Shown here piece after piece: positions 10,244 through 20,228 of a DNA stretch of 64,000 nt. Below the pieces are notes generated by a model. That model saw nothing but the letters and a program-made list of their open reading frames with translations. It had not been told where the DNA came from and made no database searches. Source of the DNA: Saccharomycopsis malanga. Its lineage: Eukaryota; Ascomycota; Saccharomycetes; Ascoideales; Saccharomycopsidaceae. The position numbers and the translations under genes are program-made. The stretch covers positions 1,488,001 through 1,552,000 of the forward strand of contig CP025323.1 of assembly GCA_004014935.1 (NCBI GenBank). Reading direction: 5' to 3'. Within the stretch, counting starts at the first letter, position 1. Every line of letters begins with the position of its first letter.

Positions 10244-10598
10244 ATATCACGTCTACTTTCTACAATAAGGGTACCGAATGATCAACTCTACTAAAGACTT
10301 GAACATACATTAATGTTGACACTCTTAGTGGCCTACATAAAACTGTTCAAACATGTCAACTCTTAGTCGACATGAATCGTCTACATAAAACTGTTCAAAT
10401 CTTCTCACTATAGGTATACCGTATTGTAATAAAGGTTAATATACTAGTCTCGAAATATTCCTATCATCTTTAGATAATAATTTCTCAAGGCATCGCATCG
10501 GAGTTCCATCTACGAGGGGTTTATATACGGCAATATTGGTAAAATGTTTGAAACGTTGCATTGATAAAGGGCCGATGTGAAAAAAAAAATTTTTATAG
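10244..10598. other. NOP2 upstream region
   Basis: Holds two short repeats of CTACATAAAACTGTTCAAA near 10330 and 10382. No gene is visible. Confidence 0.45.
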
Positions 10599-10608
10599 TG
10601 AAAAATTT
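10599..10608 (+). promoter_or_regulatory. RRPE-type element upstream of NOP2
   Basis: TGAAAAATTT is an exact match to the rRNA-processing element found before ribosome-biogenesis genes in ascomycete yeasts. It lies 73 bp before the NOP2 start, and a similar poly-A/T sequence precedes it at 10578. Confidence 0.7.
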
Positions 10609-10680
10609 CACTTTTTTCAGAAATGTTTTAATGATCAGTTATAAGAGAAATAAGAATAAGTGCTAAAAGATCGAGAAACT

Positions 10681-12618
10681 ATGGGAAGACGTGCTAAGAA
10701 TAAACAAGCTGCACCACAGCCATTTGAGGATTTCCAGAAGGAAAGAAAGACGAAAGAAGACAAAAAGTTGAAGAGAAGAAGATCAGAATCGATTACAGAT
10801 GTTAAAGATTTGCAAGAACATAAGAAGAGAGTTGAAGAGAAAATAAAGGGGGAGAAAAAGTCCAAAAATAAAAAGAATGGCAAGAAAGATAAAAAGAAAC
10901 AGAATGACCCGGAAAGTGAGCAAGAAGACTTACCAGAAGTTGATTTGGAACAACTTGCAGCAGCCAAAAAGTCACTTTTTGACGACGATTCCGATTTGGA
11001 CAATGCTATTGATGAATATGATGAAAAAGATCTTAATGATGAATTTGATGTTGCCAGTGACAGTGACAGTGGCGAGGAAAAAGGTGCTTTATTCAGTGAT
11101 GACGAAGGAGACGTTGATGATTTGATACAACTCAACGAGTTGAGCACTCAAAAAGCACTCAAAAGTAAAGGTGCTGGTGGATTTGAGGGCAATGAAGAAG
11201 AAGAAGCAAGCAGTGATGGAGAAGAAAGCTCTGAGGATTCTGATTATGAATCCGCAGAGGAAAACGAACAAGTAGTGGAGCCAGAGGCCAATCCAAGAGC
11301 CAAGGTTCTTCCTACTGAAGAAGAGAAGCTCAGAGAACGCTCGGAGCCCAGTGGGAAAGCAGATGTCACCATTCTCCGTACCAGAATGATTGAAATCACC
11401 AAGGTGTTGGAGGATTTCAAAAACTTGGCCGAAGAAGGCAAAAGTAGACAGGATCATGTTGACCAATTGTTGGATGACATATGTGACTATTTTGGGTATT
11501 CGCGGTTCTTGGCCGAAAAGTTGTTCTATCTATTCAGTGTCAGCGAGGCCATGGAGTTTTTCGAAGCCAATGAAATTGCTAGACCAATCACCATACGTAC
11601 CAACACTCTCAAAACCAGACGTCGTGAATTGGCACAGGCGTTGGTGAACAAAGGTGTCAATCTTCAACCCATTGGTAAATGGACCAAGGTTGGCTTGCAA
11701 GTCTTTGATTCCCAAGTTCCTATTGGTGCTACGCCAGAATATCTTTCTGGACAATACATTTTACAGGCTGCTTCTTCGTTTTTGCCTGTCATGGCGTTAG
11801 GCCCCCAGGAAAACGAGCGTGTGTTGGATATGGCTGCTGCTCCAGGTGGCAAGACCACCTACATCTCTGCCATGATGAAGAATACCGGTGTTGTTTTCGC
11901 CAACGACGCTAACAAAGCTAGAACCAAGTCTTTGATAGCCAATATCCATCGTTTGGGATGCCGTAACACCGTCGTGTGTAATTATGACGCTAGAGAGTTT
12001 CCTAAGGTCATGGGTGGCTTCGATAGAATCTTATTAGACGCCCCATGTTCTGGTACTGGTGTGATTGCCAAAGATGAAAGCGTCAAGACCTCCAGAACCG
12101 AAAAGGATTTCATTCAAATACCGCACTTGCAAAAACAATTGCTTTTGTCTGCCATTGATTCCGTCAATGCCCATTCGGAAACCGGAGGCTATATTGTCTA
12201 CTCAACCTGTTCTGTCATGGTGGAGGAAAACGAAGCAGTAGTCGACTATGCTTTGCGTAAAAGACCTAATGTGAAGTTGGTGGATACCGGCTTGGAAATC
12301 GGAAGAGAAGGTTTCACCAGTTTTAGAGGTAAACAGTTCAATCCTAAAGTCAAATTGACTAGACGTTACTATCCTCACGTTTATAACGTTGATGGGTTCT
12401 TTGTTGCAAAATTCAAGAAAATCGCAACTAGTGTTCATGATGACAGCAAAGCGGGTGCTGCTGAAAAAGAAGCACTTGCTAGAGCTGATGCTGAAGAAGA
12501 AAGCATTATTAAAGACGATTTTGCTTCCTTTGATGCTGAAGAAGATCAAGAGTTTATACAGAAGACTAAAAAGATACAAGAACAGAAAAGATCAAGAAAA
12601 ATCAGACCAAAGAAATGA
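10681..12618 (+). CDS. NOP2: 25S rRNA (cytosine-C5) methyltransferase Nop2
   Basis: Nucleolar SAM-dependent m5C methyltransferase needed for 60S subunit biogenesis; 645 residues. The start is the ATG at 10681 (MGRRAKNKQAAPQPFEDFQ), which matches Nop2 N-termini; a longer frame to 10660 would need a GTG start. The N-terminal third is Lys-rich and then highly acidic. The catalytic NOL1/NOP2/Sun domain has the SAM-binding MAAAPGGKTTYISAMM, the LLDAPCSGTGV motif and the catalytic YSTCSV cysteine. Similarity to S. cerevisiae Nop2 is very high from the acidic region onward. I saw no CTG codon in this frame. Confidence 0.98.
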   Translation: MGRRAKNKQAAPQPFEDFQKERKTKEDKKLKRRRSESITDVKDLQEHKKRVEEKIKGEKKSKNKKNGKKDKKKQNDPESEQEDLPEVDLEQLAAAKKSLFDDDSDLDNAIDEYDEKDLNDEFDVASDSDSGEEKGALFSDDEGDVDDLIQLNELSTQKALKSKGAGGFEGNEEEEASSDGEESSEDSDYESAEENEQVVEPEANPRAKVLPTEEEKLRERSEPSGKADVTILRTRMIEITKVLEDFKNLAEEGKSRQDHVDQLLDDICDYFGYSRFLAEKLFYLFSVSEAMEFFEANEIARPITIRTNTLKTRRRELAQALVNKGVNLQPIGKWTKVGLQVFDSQVPIGATPEYLSGQYILQAASSFLPVMALGPQENERVLDMAAAPGGKTTYISAMMKNTGVVFANDANKARTKSLIANIHRLGCRNTVVCNYDAREFPKVMGGFDRILLDAPCSGTGVIAKDESVKTSRTEKDFIQIPHLQKQLLLSAIDSVNAHSETGGYIVYSTCSVMVEENEAVVDYALRKRPNVKLVDTGLEIGREGFTSFRGKQFNPKVKLTRRYYPHVYNVDGFFVAKFKKIATSVHDDSKAGAAEKEALARADAEEESIIKDDFASFDAEEDQEFIQKTKKIQEQKRSRKIRPKK

Positions 12619-12955
12619 TTCTCATGCTTTTATCGGTTGTTTTTATATGTTTAATTGTACAAGAGTTTTTTTAGTGTGTTTGTAGTTGGTTTCGAGCCAT
12701 ATTGGCTTGTTTACAACGGGTTTTTACTTTGATATCTATTTCAATTAATGGTAAATCTGGTTTTCTGATATTATCCACAATAATATTAATCTCATAGACA
12801 AATCATTTCAATGCGTAGTATTGCTTACCCAAAAATAGCCCTCTCTTTTTTCTGTTTATACCCTTTGCAAAAATGGGCATGTTAGTTGCCAAAATATACT
12901 CTCAAAAAGTAAACATGTTCTCTCTTTTTAACAAAAATATGACTATATGCCTTAA
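12619..12955. other. NOP2 3' flank, no gene seen
   Basis: AT-rich 3' flank leading to the left edge of a 1-kb repeat. No feature can be supported. Confidence 0.45.
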
Positions 12956-14008
12956 TATTGCCAGGTGGCCAAGTTGGTTGGGCCATGCGCCACACAAAAT
13001 AGTGCAGAAAAGTGCAGAAAAACAAGTGTGGCGTTCCTCACTTGGGGTTTTTGGACTCGATTCGCGCTGTTGATGTTTTGGAGTAATCATCAAACATTTT
13101 ATTGAATTCGAATAGTGTTGTCCAAGGTATTTTGGTTTGAAAATTGGTATAATCAAATTTCAAATTTTTTTGCTATCTTATAGTACTACTTTTAATAAAA
13201 AAAACTAGATTTTCGAATAAATATTTGATAAAACAGAAAAATGTCAATTTTGAGAAAAAGTTGATTCTTTTAACTCATATTCTAATGTACTTACAGCAAA
13301 CCAAACCATACAAAAATTATACTTTGATACTCTTTAAATTCTAGAGTGTTATACCATGTAATTTGTTTCGAGAGTTAGCTTTTGTAAATTATTTAATAGT
13401 GAGAAAGTACAATTTTGTTGAAAATAGCACATAATTTGTTAAACAATATGTTTTTCACTCCTTAGAGAGACTCTGTTTATTTCTTGATATTATTCCGTGG
13501 TCTTCGATTGTTTAAAGATTTACTTATGCCTCCCCCAGGGTTTTAATGAGCTTTAGTTCCAAAATGACCCGAATCTCGAGAGTTGAAAAAAATATTATTT
13601 ATTAGAGGTTCTCAGAGGAGCTTTTAATTAATAACAACCATTTTATAAAGTCAATGTAGAATATTTAAATTTTCGGTATATGTTGAATGTTTTATAAGGC
13701 TCGGTAAAGCGTAATATGCTTATTAATAACCTTTATACATCTGTTCAGGGAAGTCCGTTTTGAAAAAACTTTTATGCCTATTTAACTCTTAGTTGCAAAT
13801 GGTTTAATGTAACTTTGACTTTAGTCTTTTGTTCTTTCGCTCTTCTAGTTTCTAAATTGCTTTACAACATTCTTATGGAAGTTGTATATTGATCGTAAAT
13901 TGGTGATAAACCTTGGCTGTTTTTTTTTGCCTAAAACTACAAGAAAAGTTTTAATTTTTAACACAACGATATGTCAAGTTTACTGAAAAAAATATTATTG
14001 TTGAAAAG
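12956..14008 (+). repeat. 1-kb tRNA-headed dispersed repeat, copy A
   Basis: The head GTGGCCAAGTTGGTTGGGCC, then GCGCCACAC ... GTGTGGCG around two 10-nt units, the CCTCACTTGGGG hairpin and GGACTCGATTCGCGC is shared with five other copies. The body continues for about 1 kb with no ORF, past the family blocks CGGTAAAGCGTAATATGC (about 13700) and TATTGATCGTAAATTGGTGA. This copy and copy E are the two that look full length. Confidence 0.85.
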
Positions 14009-14406
14009 CTAAATCAAGATTGAAGCAGATTATACTGGCCAGACGTGATTGGTAGAGAAAGCAATTACTTTGAAGCAATGAAAAGAAATGAATATAAGAG
14101 AGCAAATAATCAAGTCTATTGTAATTAGTCGAATAGATCAGGGGCTACAAAACAGGGACTACAAACACTTGAGTTTTAGAAATAAACAACTGACATTATT
14201 ACACAAGTCAATTGGCTATACTTGTTTGAAAATAGTATTAAATTACATTGATAGAAAAGCAGTAGCATATGTAAAAGTATTGAGACAACCATTCAAATGT
14301 ATATTTGACTAAGATTTAGAAATCACATTTATAAGCCACCGTTCTGAGAAAAAATTGAGCTCTAATTGCAAATATGCATTTTGTCAACTTGTAAACCAAT
14401 TCAGAA
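14009..14406. other. MTC2 3' flank, no gene seen
   Basis: A 74-codon frame at 14088 has no recognisable content. Nothing else is visible. Confidence 0.45.
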
Positions 14407-15381
14407 CTAAGTTGGAGCTCGTATTCTGTTGAGAACGTCTTCAACGACCAAGTCAGCATTCCATTTCTGCACCATCAACTTTACCAAATTGATATCACTG
14501 CCCCAATTCAAGCTTGGCTCGTCCTCGTAGTTGCAAAGGTTGATTTTTAGAGGGAAAAACTTTCTTGCGGCCAATTTTACTACAGTGGGAGTCACATATT
14601 CGTATTCATTGATGATAGCCAAGCAACGGATCAACAAATCAAAGTCAGCAATGAACCGTGTGGGTATGCCATCCATAACAATCCGGTGATTCCTGATAAA
14701 TACTATAATGTCCAACATGTAGCGTTTGATCTCCGGGATCATGGCTATATATTTGATTTTTGTCCGTTGCTGTAAAATGGATTCCAACTGATTCTCCTCA
14801 GTGCTAAAGATTTTACTCTGGCTGTCGCTAAATAAAACGGCATCCGATGATATCGAAGACACTGCAGAAGACGAATCCTCAAAAATGTTCTCCATTCTAA
14901 CGTCAAGCAAGTGAGGATGTCTGAACCAAAACTTGTCCTGCAAATATCTGTACAAACAAAGCTCATTTCCTTGTATACTTTCTACAATTGCAATAATTAA
15001 AAACACCTCGTCAGCTACGGCTGTTTTCTCCTTACGCCTGATGATATCCAAAAGCATTACTTGCACTTTTTTCGAAGTTCTTTCAAGCCCTCTGATCACA
15101 AGTACAGTTTTAGAAGAATCTGATTGCTTGAACCGGCCAGTTTCCCGGTCCAACACCTCGTCAAACACTGCCACACTACTCCGAGCATCACATATCATAT
15201 ACTGGACCTCTGTTTCTGCCTGAAGCTTCAAAACATCACGGTTTATCTTCTGAAGAGCTCTTTCAGTACTCACTGGATCAGAACTAGCTATAATCAAATG
15301 CCTTCCTCCTATCAAACACAACTTTTCAGCAATAAACAAATTATAGTCCACCACAAGCCTGCCACCGTCTACAATCGACAT
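14407..15381 (-). CDS. MTC2: Mtc2-like protein (maintenance of telomere capping)
   Basis: The 324-residue product matches the Mtc2 family along its length. Shared blocks include the DKFWFRHPHLLDV segment, IKRYMLDIIVFIRNHRI, the VTPTVVKLAARKFFPL motif, the NWGSDINLVKLMV block and a C-terminal VVEDVLNRIRAP. The fold resembles the C-terminal part of AAA/MoxR-type proteins, but no intact Walker motifs are present. In S. cerevisiae, MTC2 is known from genetic links to telomere capping; its molecular role is unclear. It is divergent from the ZZ-domain gene, with a 301-bp shared promoter. The assignment rests on remembered family blocks. Confidence 0.83.
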   Translation of the reverse strand: MSIVDGGRLVVDYNLFIAEKLCLIGGRHLIIASSDPVSTERALQKINRDVLKLQAETEVQYMICDARSSVAVFDEVLDRETGRFKQSDSSKTVLVIRGLERTSKKVQVMLLDIIRRKEKTAVADEVFLIIAIVESIQGNELCLYRYLQDKFWFRHPHLLDVRMENIFEDSSSAVSSISSDAVLFSDSQSKIFSTEENQLESILQQRTKIKYIAMIPEIKRYMLDIIVFIRNHRIVMDGIPTRFIADFDLLIRCLAIINEYEYVTPTVVKLAARKFFPLKINLCNYEDEPSLNWGSDINLVKLMVQKWNADLVVEDVLNRIRAPT

Positions 15382-15682
15382 TTATCCAACTTCTAGCCCT
15401 TTTAAAACCCCATTTAAAAAACATCCACATCTCTTCATATACGAATCATGCTAAAGGTTATATGTACATTAAAGCATGTGACCCATGCGACAACTTGCTT
15501 CTTGGCCCATGATACACGCATCCACCCGCATCCACCCGCAGGCAGGGGCGGATTAGGTCATCTATCTATCTACTTATCTGACTTTTTGCCGTTTTTACCT
15601 TGCTATAGGGGATGAGCGTTATTAATTTTTATATTTCGTATTGACAAAAGGTGAAGAGTGTGAAAAGCGTTAGAATACGGTC
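15382..15682. promoter_or_regulatory. Shared divergent promoter of MTC2 and the ZZ-domain gene
   Basis: A 301-bp bidirectional intergenic region. It contains CATCCACCCG in tandem (about 15519-15540) and a short ATCT microsatellite (TCTATCTATC near 15561). No clear TATA box for either gene. Confidence 0.5.
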
Positions 15683-18094
15683 ATGCTGGGTGCAAATAGA
15701 GGAGATTTTGTTACGGATTTGTTAGATAAAAAGGCGGTTCTTGTGAAGATTATTTATTACGAAAAACTGGAAGGTTCTTTGAAGGATGTTGAAGTGATAA
15801 GAAAGGCAGTAAAAGTATTGCCAAATATTGTTGGCTATTCTTCTTTTGAGCCTGTGGTCAAGCATGTTTTGAACACAGAGAAGGATTTGGTGATGAGAAG
15901 AAAATCTAGAAGACACCGCCAGTTTGTTCCATTGGAAAAACAGGAAGATTATCAGAATCTCAGAAGATCATTGAAAGTCAAAAGCTACATTTGTTTGGTT
16001 GTCATTGACAAGGCGCTTTTGAGGAATGCAACTGCTGAGAGTTTTTGTGAAAGGGCAGAGTTTTTACTGAAAGTGGACTCGAAAGTTGTAAGTGTAGATG
16101 ATAGTAATGTAGAAAGTAAACCAGTTGATAAAACGAATAAACAAATTGGTACTGAATTGCTAGTTGATAAAATGAATAAACAAATTGGTACTGAATTGCC
16201 AGTTGATAAAATGAATAAACAAATTGGTACTGAATTACCAAATAACAAAATGAATAAACAAATTGGTACGGAATTACCAAATAACAAAATGAATCAACAA
16301 ATTGATGAAAACAAATCAATTAATAATCAAGTTGACAATGAAAAAACATCAATGCAAATGTTAAGATTATTTTCCGACTTGATGTCATTAGAAATTACTA
16401 TGAAAAATGGGTTGGATTGGCGTATTGAAGAGATGAAAAAGACTAGTGAGATTGGCCCTATGGGTGAGAGAGTAATTCATCGTAACGTATATTGTAGCAA
16501 TTGTGGTATTTTTGGGATTCCCGGAGTTCGATACAAGTGTTTGTCTTGTGACGATTTTAATTTGTGTGGTAAATGTGAAGTAAAAAGTCCTGTAAGTGGT
16601 TTTCATGACAAGAGTCATATTTTAGCCAAGATTGTTAATCCGCAAAACCAGCAAACCCCTGCCCCTGTGTCTAGAAAGGCCATAGCTGCTTTGTTTGGGC
16701 TGGACAGTAATACAAATAGCAAAAGACGCCATGAGGGCATCTATTGTAACGGCTGCCATGCAGTGGCATTTGAAGGTGTCCGGTACAAGTGTATGGTGTG
16801 CTACGACTATGACTTGTGTGAGAAGTGTAAACTGCAGGGCAAAGAAACTTCCTCTCATACAAATAACCATACAATGATGCAAATTGGTCATAATTCTGAC
16901 AATTTTGCTTTATGGAAAGCCGAGCCAAAGCCTGACACCCCACTGTATAGCAGTATATTCTGCGATTCGTGTAAAACAAAGCCAAGCTACGCCGGGGAGA
17001 AAATCAAAGGTTTGCGCTATAAATGTTTGGAGTGTTGCAATTTTGATTTGTGTGAAACTTGCTACATGAACAAGGCACAAGTGTTTAACCACTCATATCA
17101 CCATAAAGTAGATGTACGAGTTCCTGCCGTTTATGCTGAAAGTTATTCTCCTTTTGTTGCTGCTGTTGCTGCTGCTGCTGCTCGTAATTCTAAAAGTCTG
17201 GCTGATAATCAGATTTGTGGGAGATGTTTTCACTGTTTCAGCCGCAATGAACTCCATTTCAAAAGTAAACTCCGTCCTTTGTTTTATTTATGCTCTTCTT
17301 GTATGTCAGAATCTCCAGAATATCCAATGGAGGCTGTTGTTGCTGGCGTTGTTAATGAACAAAACACTTGTAAAAAAGCGTTGAAACCGAAAGCAGTTGA
17401 GAAGGCGGATTATTTTGATCGATTAGCTAAACTTGTTGGTGTAGAAAATGAATTTCCTGAGATTGTTTTTGAAAAGTTGTCTTTTAAATTGAATGGTGGG
17501 AATGAAATTGCCAAGAAAGATGTCGATTTGCCTGATAATGGCCAAGATGTGAAGTCACTTGATGAAATTAAACCAATCAATGAAGACGTGTCTTTTAATA
17601 ATTCTAAACCAGTCAAAGAAGACGTGTCTTTTGATAATTCTAAACCAATCAATGAACACGCCTCTTTTGACAATTCTAAACCAGTCAATGAAGACGTCTC
17701 TTTCAATACTTCTAAACCAAACAGTGAACACACCTCTTTTGACAATGCACTTTCAGATGCTGATGAAGATCCTGTCTCTGCTGCTCCTTCAAGTTCCTTG
17801 TCATCAGTGGTTATTTTGCCTACTTTATTGAAAGAATCTTCTATATTGTCCAAATCTCGCCACGCTTCTGACAATAAAGAAACTCTTTCTTTCAGCAGTA
17901 AGGAAAACTTTTCAAATGATAGCGACCTGGAGAATAATGAGAACGAAGAGTCTGTATTTGTCAACGCTGCTGAGGAACCGGACCATGACATTTTCAGCTC
18001 GTCGTACGATTCCGATGATGACCGTGCAAACTCGTTTGGTGGTGATGACATTGCTCTGGATTATGACTTGTTGGATTCGGATTCAGACTATTGA
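15683..18094 (+). CDS. ZZ-domain protein, probable Nbr1/Atg19-type selective autophagy receptor
   Basis: The 803-residue protein has three ZZ zinc fingers: about 265-315 (YCSNCGIFGIPGVRYKCLSC), 350-400 (YCNGCHAVAFEGVRYKCMVC) and 421-475 (FCDSCKTKPSY with RYKCLEC). A fourth CxxC/CxxC cluster lies at about 511-540. The first 110 residues resemble a PB1-like region. Two repeat tracts are present: five copies of a 13-residue DKMNKQIGTELP unit (about 147-209) and five copies of a 14-residue SKPxNEDVSFDN unit (about 631-690). The acidic C-terminus contains YDLL at 794-797, a good Atg8-interacting motif. Multiple ZZ domains with a C-terminal Atg8 motif are the layout of fission yeast Nbr1 and related Cvt/NVT receptors. 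Receptor function is inferred; I cannot see a four-tryptophan domain. Confidence 0.75.
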   Translation: MLGANRGDFVTDLLDKKAVLVKIIYYEKLEGSLKDVEVIRKAVKVLPNIVGYSSFEPVVKHVLNTEKDLVMRRKSRRHRQFVPLEKQEDYQNLRRSLKVKSYICLVVIDKALLRNATAESFCERAEFLLKVDSKVVSVDDSNVESKPVDKTNKQIGTELLVDKMNKQIGTELPVDKMNKQIGTELPNNKMNKQIGTELPNNKMNQQIDENKSINNQVDNEKTSMQMLRLFSDLMSLEITMKNGLDWRIEEMKKTSEIGPMGERVIHRNVYCSNCGIFGIPGVRYKCLSCDDFNLCGKCEVKSPVSGFHDKSHILAKIVNPQNQQTPAPVSRKAIAALFGLDSNTNSKRRHEGIYCNGCHAVAFEGVRYKCMVCYDYDLCEKCKLQGKETSSHTNNHTMMQIGHNSDNFALWKAEPKPDTPLYSSIFCDSCKTKPSYAGEKIKGLRYKCLECCNFDLCETCYMNKAQVFNHSYHHKVDVRVPAVYAESYSPFVAAVAAAAARNSKSLADNQICGRCFHCFSRNELHFKSKLRPLFYLCSSCMSESPEYPMEAVVAGVVNEQNTCKKALKPKAVEKADYFDRLAKLVGVENEFPEIVFEKLSFKLNGGNEIAKKDVDLPDNGQDVKSLDEIKPINEDVSFNNSKPVKEDVSFDNSKPINEHASFDNSKPVNEDVSFNTSKPNSEHTSFDNALSDADEDPVSAAPSSSLSSVVILPTLLKESSILSKSRHASDNKETLSFSSKENFSNDSDLENNENEESVFVNAAEEPDHDIFSSSYDSDDDRANSFGGDDIALDYDLLDSDSDY

Positions 18095-18513
18095 ATGCTG
18101 ATTGTATTTTCTTTTTTTGTTTGTTTGTTTTTGTTTTTTAGTTATTTACTTGGCTGGCTTGGTTTTATACTTTTTGACTTGGAGTGTTTGATTTTATATT
18201 ATTGACTTGGAGTATTTGGTTCTCTTTTATATGTCTGTCTGTATGGCATAGGTGTTAGCAAACATACCATCAGACTACTTATTTGTTATTACTTAAAATT
18301 GACGGATGTTTATACCCCAAATCATGTAAATATCAATGGCCAGTTCCTCTAGTTGTTGAGTGTAACCGTTCAAAGCAAGGCATTACAGTAGTTAGTGGGC
18401 TTTAGCGTAACCGGTGTGGAGTTTTGCGCTGGTAGTATCACAATTCATTATGACATACATCGTTAGGAGCTTAACTGGTAGTGTTTTTATAAATAATATG
18501 TATCATTGGTGGT
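18095..18513. other. 3' flank of the ZZ-domain gene, no gene seen
   Basis: T-rich terminator-like tract (18107-18140) and short imperfect repeats of TTGACTTGGAGT. Nothing else is supported. Confidence 0.45.
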
Positions 18514-18866
18514 GCCACTGGGCCAGTGTTCTTGTAGAAGAGATAAACACCTGGCAGGAACACAGGTTCAAGACGAACATTTTACTCATGCTTTTTACAA
18601 TGTTCTTAATAAGGATATACTTAATAAAGATATAGTTAATAAGAATAGAATCAATAAATATATAGTTAATATAGGAAGGGCAAGTGAAACTGTCTGAAAC
18701 AAGGCCTAGACCAAAATTTAATGATACACCAATAACTTCTTACTTTCCAGTATATTAAATACGGAGATTATGATGACCGGACATGATTGGGCTTTACCAA
18801 GTCCCTTTGGACATGGCGCGTATAAACTAGTATGTACTGGGCTTGAAATATATGATAATATTATTA
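18514..18866 (+). mobile_element. SINE copy, head degenerate, tail intact
   Basis: Head GCCACTGGGCCAGTG (A box partly deleted), B-box region ACAGGTTCAAGACG, then AAACTGTCTGAAACAAGGCC, a body with GGGCTTTACCAAGTCCC and CATGGCGCGTATA, and the tail signature TACTGGGCTTGAAATATATG with ATT repeats. A solo LTR starts right at its tail. Confidence 0.75.
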
Positions 18867-19195
18867 TTGTTTATCATTGGCGGTAAACTTCTATATGCTT
18901 CTAGTCCTAGGGTGTGGTTGACTAAATATCTTAAATCCCCTTATTCTATTTACTAACTTTTACTGGCTTGATTTAGCAGACAATACTCCAGCCATTGACT
19001 TTTCCTATTTTCGTCATCTTTACAAACCTATACAGTGTCTATAGCCTTCGATTAACCTTCGATTACCCTTTTAGGCATCTCACTGTTCTAATCACTATCT
19101 AAGACTCTATTTTCTCCTTTATTTTAGACTTGCTCTATCCTTTTATATAGTTTGTTACCATTCTCCATTTAATACAAATCTATATTAATATTACA
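18867..19195 (+). mobile_element. Solo LTR between two SINEs
   Basis: Starts near TATCATTGGCGGTAAACTTC and ends CTATATTAATATTACA, matching the LTR family, with the internal TATA-like CCTTTTATATAG. It sits exactly between the tail of a plus-strand SINE and the tail of a minus-strand SINE. The first two bases of the usual TGTATC are altered. Confidence 0.75.
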
Positions 19196-19478
19196 TAATA
19201 TTTCGAGCTCAGTAAATATCAGTTCCGTATATACACGCCATGTCTAAAGGGACGTCGTAAACCCCAGTGGGGAAAACCTAAACAAGTCCAATTATCATGG
19301 TTTTCAAATTTAAAAAATTGAAAAGTAAGCCCTACCTAGGTGGTATATCAGACAGTTACCTGTTCAACATTAAAGTAGCCTGTAAAAACCGTTCGTAGTG
19401 GGAATCGAACCCTTGAGCATTCCAGGTCTTTTCTTCTTCCAGAGCACTACCAACTGAGCCATCCGGTCCAGCGGCCGT
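19196..19478 (-). mobile_element. Full-length SINE with intact A and B boxes
   Basis: On the minus strand the head has TGGCTCAGTTGG (19461-19450) and GGTTCGATTCC (19411-19401), both good pol III internal promoter boxes. Then come the body with AACTGTCTGATATACC and the tail signature at 19196-19225. It is about 280 bp and one of the best-preserved copies. Confidence 0.85.
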
Positions 19479-19970
19479 GTTTTTGGATAAAAAACTAAAA
19501 AAGCACTTCAGTACCTAGCTTATTATAAAATAACTACAATAACCAATTGCTTTTACCTATAATCCATTTTCATTCACATACCGCTTACATACACAATGCT
19601 ACACTCAGTATACCTTTATATAACCATGAAGCCAAAATCCCAGTTCGTCCAGTATCCAACTCCTTACAATGGGCCAGAGGCTCAAAGGTAACCACCATGA
19701 AAGATCTAGAATTGTTGTTCACTACCAACAGTTGATATACCTATTCTCCTTTCAGCCGCAACTATCAACACGAATGTGCAGATTCCTCCCGCAGAGCGCC
19801 CGTAGCAAAAAGTGGCACCACGACAGGGCCACATAACCCGCATGTATCGAATCAGGGCTCGGCGTTTATTCTGGGTGTGTTTTTTAGTCAATCTTCTCTT
19901 TCCTTGAAGAGGGACCAACTGATTTTGAAAGATTGTCTCTCAATACATATTATATACATATTTAATCACA
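19479..19970. other. INH1 upstream region
   Basis: Non-coding. TATTATATACATATTTAATC just before the ATG is the only TATA-like stretch. No gene is visible. Confidence 0.45.
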
Positions 19971-20228
19971 ATGGTTTTTGCCTTAGCTCGTCGTTCAATT
20001 GTCTCCGGTGTCGTCTCCAAGAGATTGGCTTTGTCTGCCAGATGCTACTCTGAAGGTACTGTTGGTTCTGGTTCCAAGGCTTTCAACGAAAAGGAAAAGG
20101 CTCAAGAAGACTTGTACATCAAGCAACACGAGAAGGAGCAATTGAAAAAATTGAAAGAAAGTTTGTCCAAGATCAAGGAACAGACCACCCAATTGGAATC
20201 TCAAATCAAAGATATTGAAAGCAAATAA
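19971..20228 (+). CDS. INH1: Mitochondrial F1Fo-ATPase inhibitor protein
   Basis: An 85-residue IF1-family protein that blocks ATP hydrolysis by F1 when the proton gradient collapses. The N-terminus is a mitochondrial presequence rich in Ala, Arg and Ser (ALARRSIVSGVVSKRLALSA). The inhibitory helix GSGSKAFNEKEKAQEDLYIK continues into QHEKEQLKKLKE, the conserved core. The C-terminal coiled coil ends DIESK. The size matches yeast Inh1/Stf1. Inh1 and Stf1 are close paralogues, so the symbol could be either. Confidence 0.94.
   Translation: MVFALARRSIVSGVVSKRLALSARCYSEGTVGSGSKAFNEKEKAQEDLYIKQHEKEQLKKLKESLSKIKEQTTQLESQIKDIESK

Noticed and set aside
10660-10680. N-terminal extension of NOP2
   Set aside because: The extension starts with GTG; the ATG at 10681 matches the family N-terminus.
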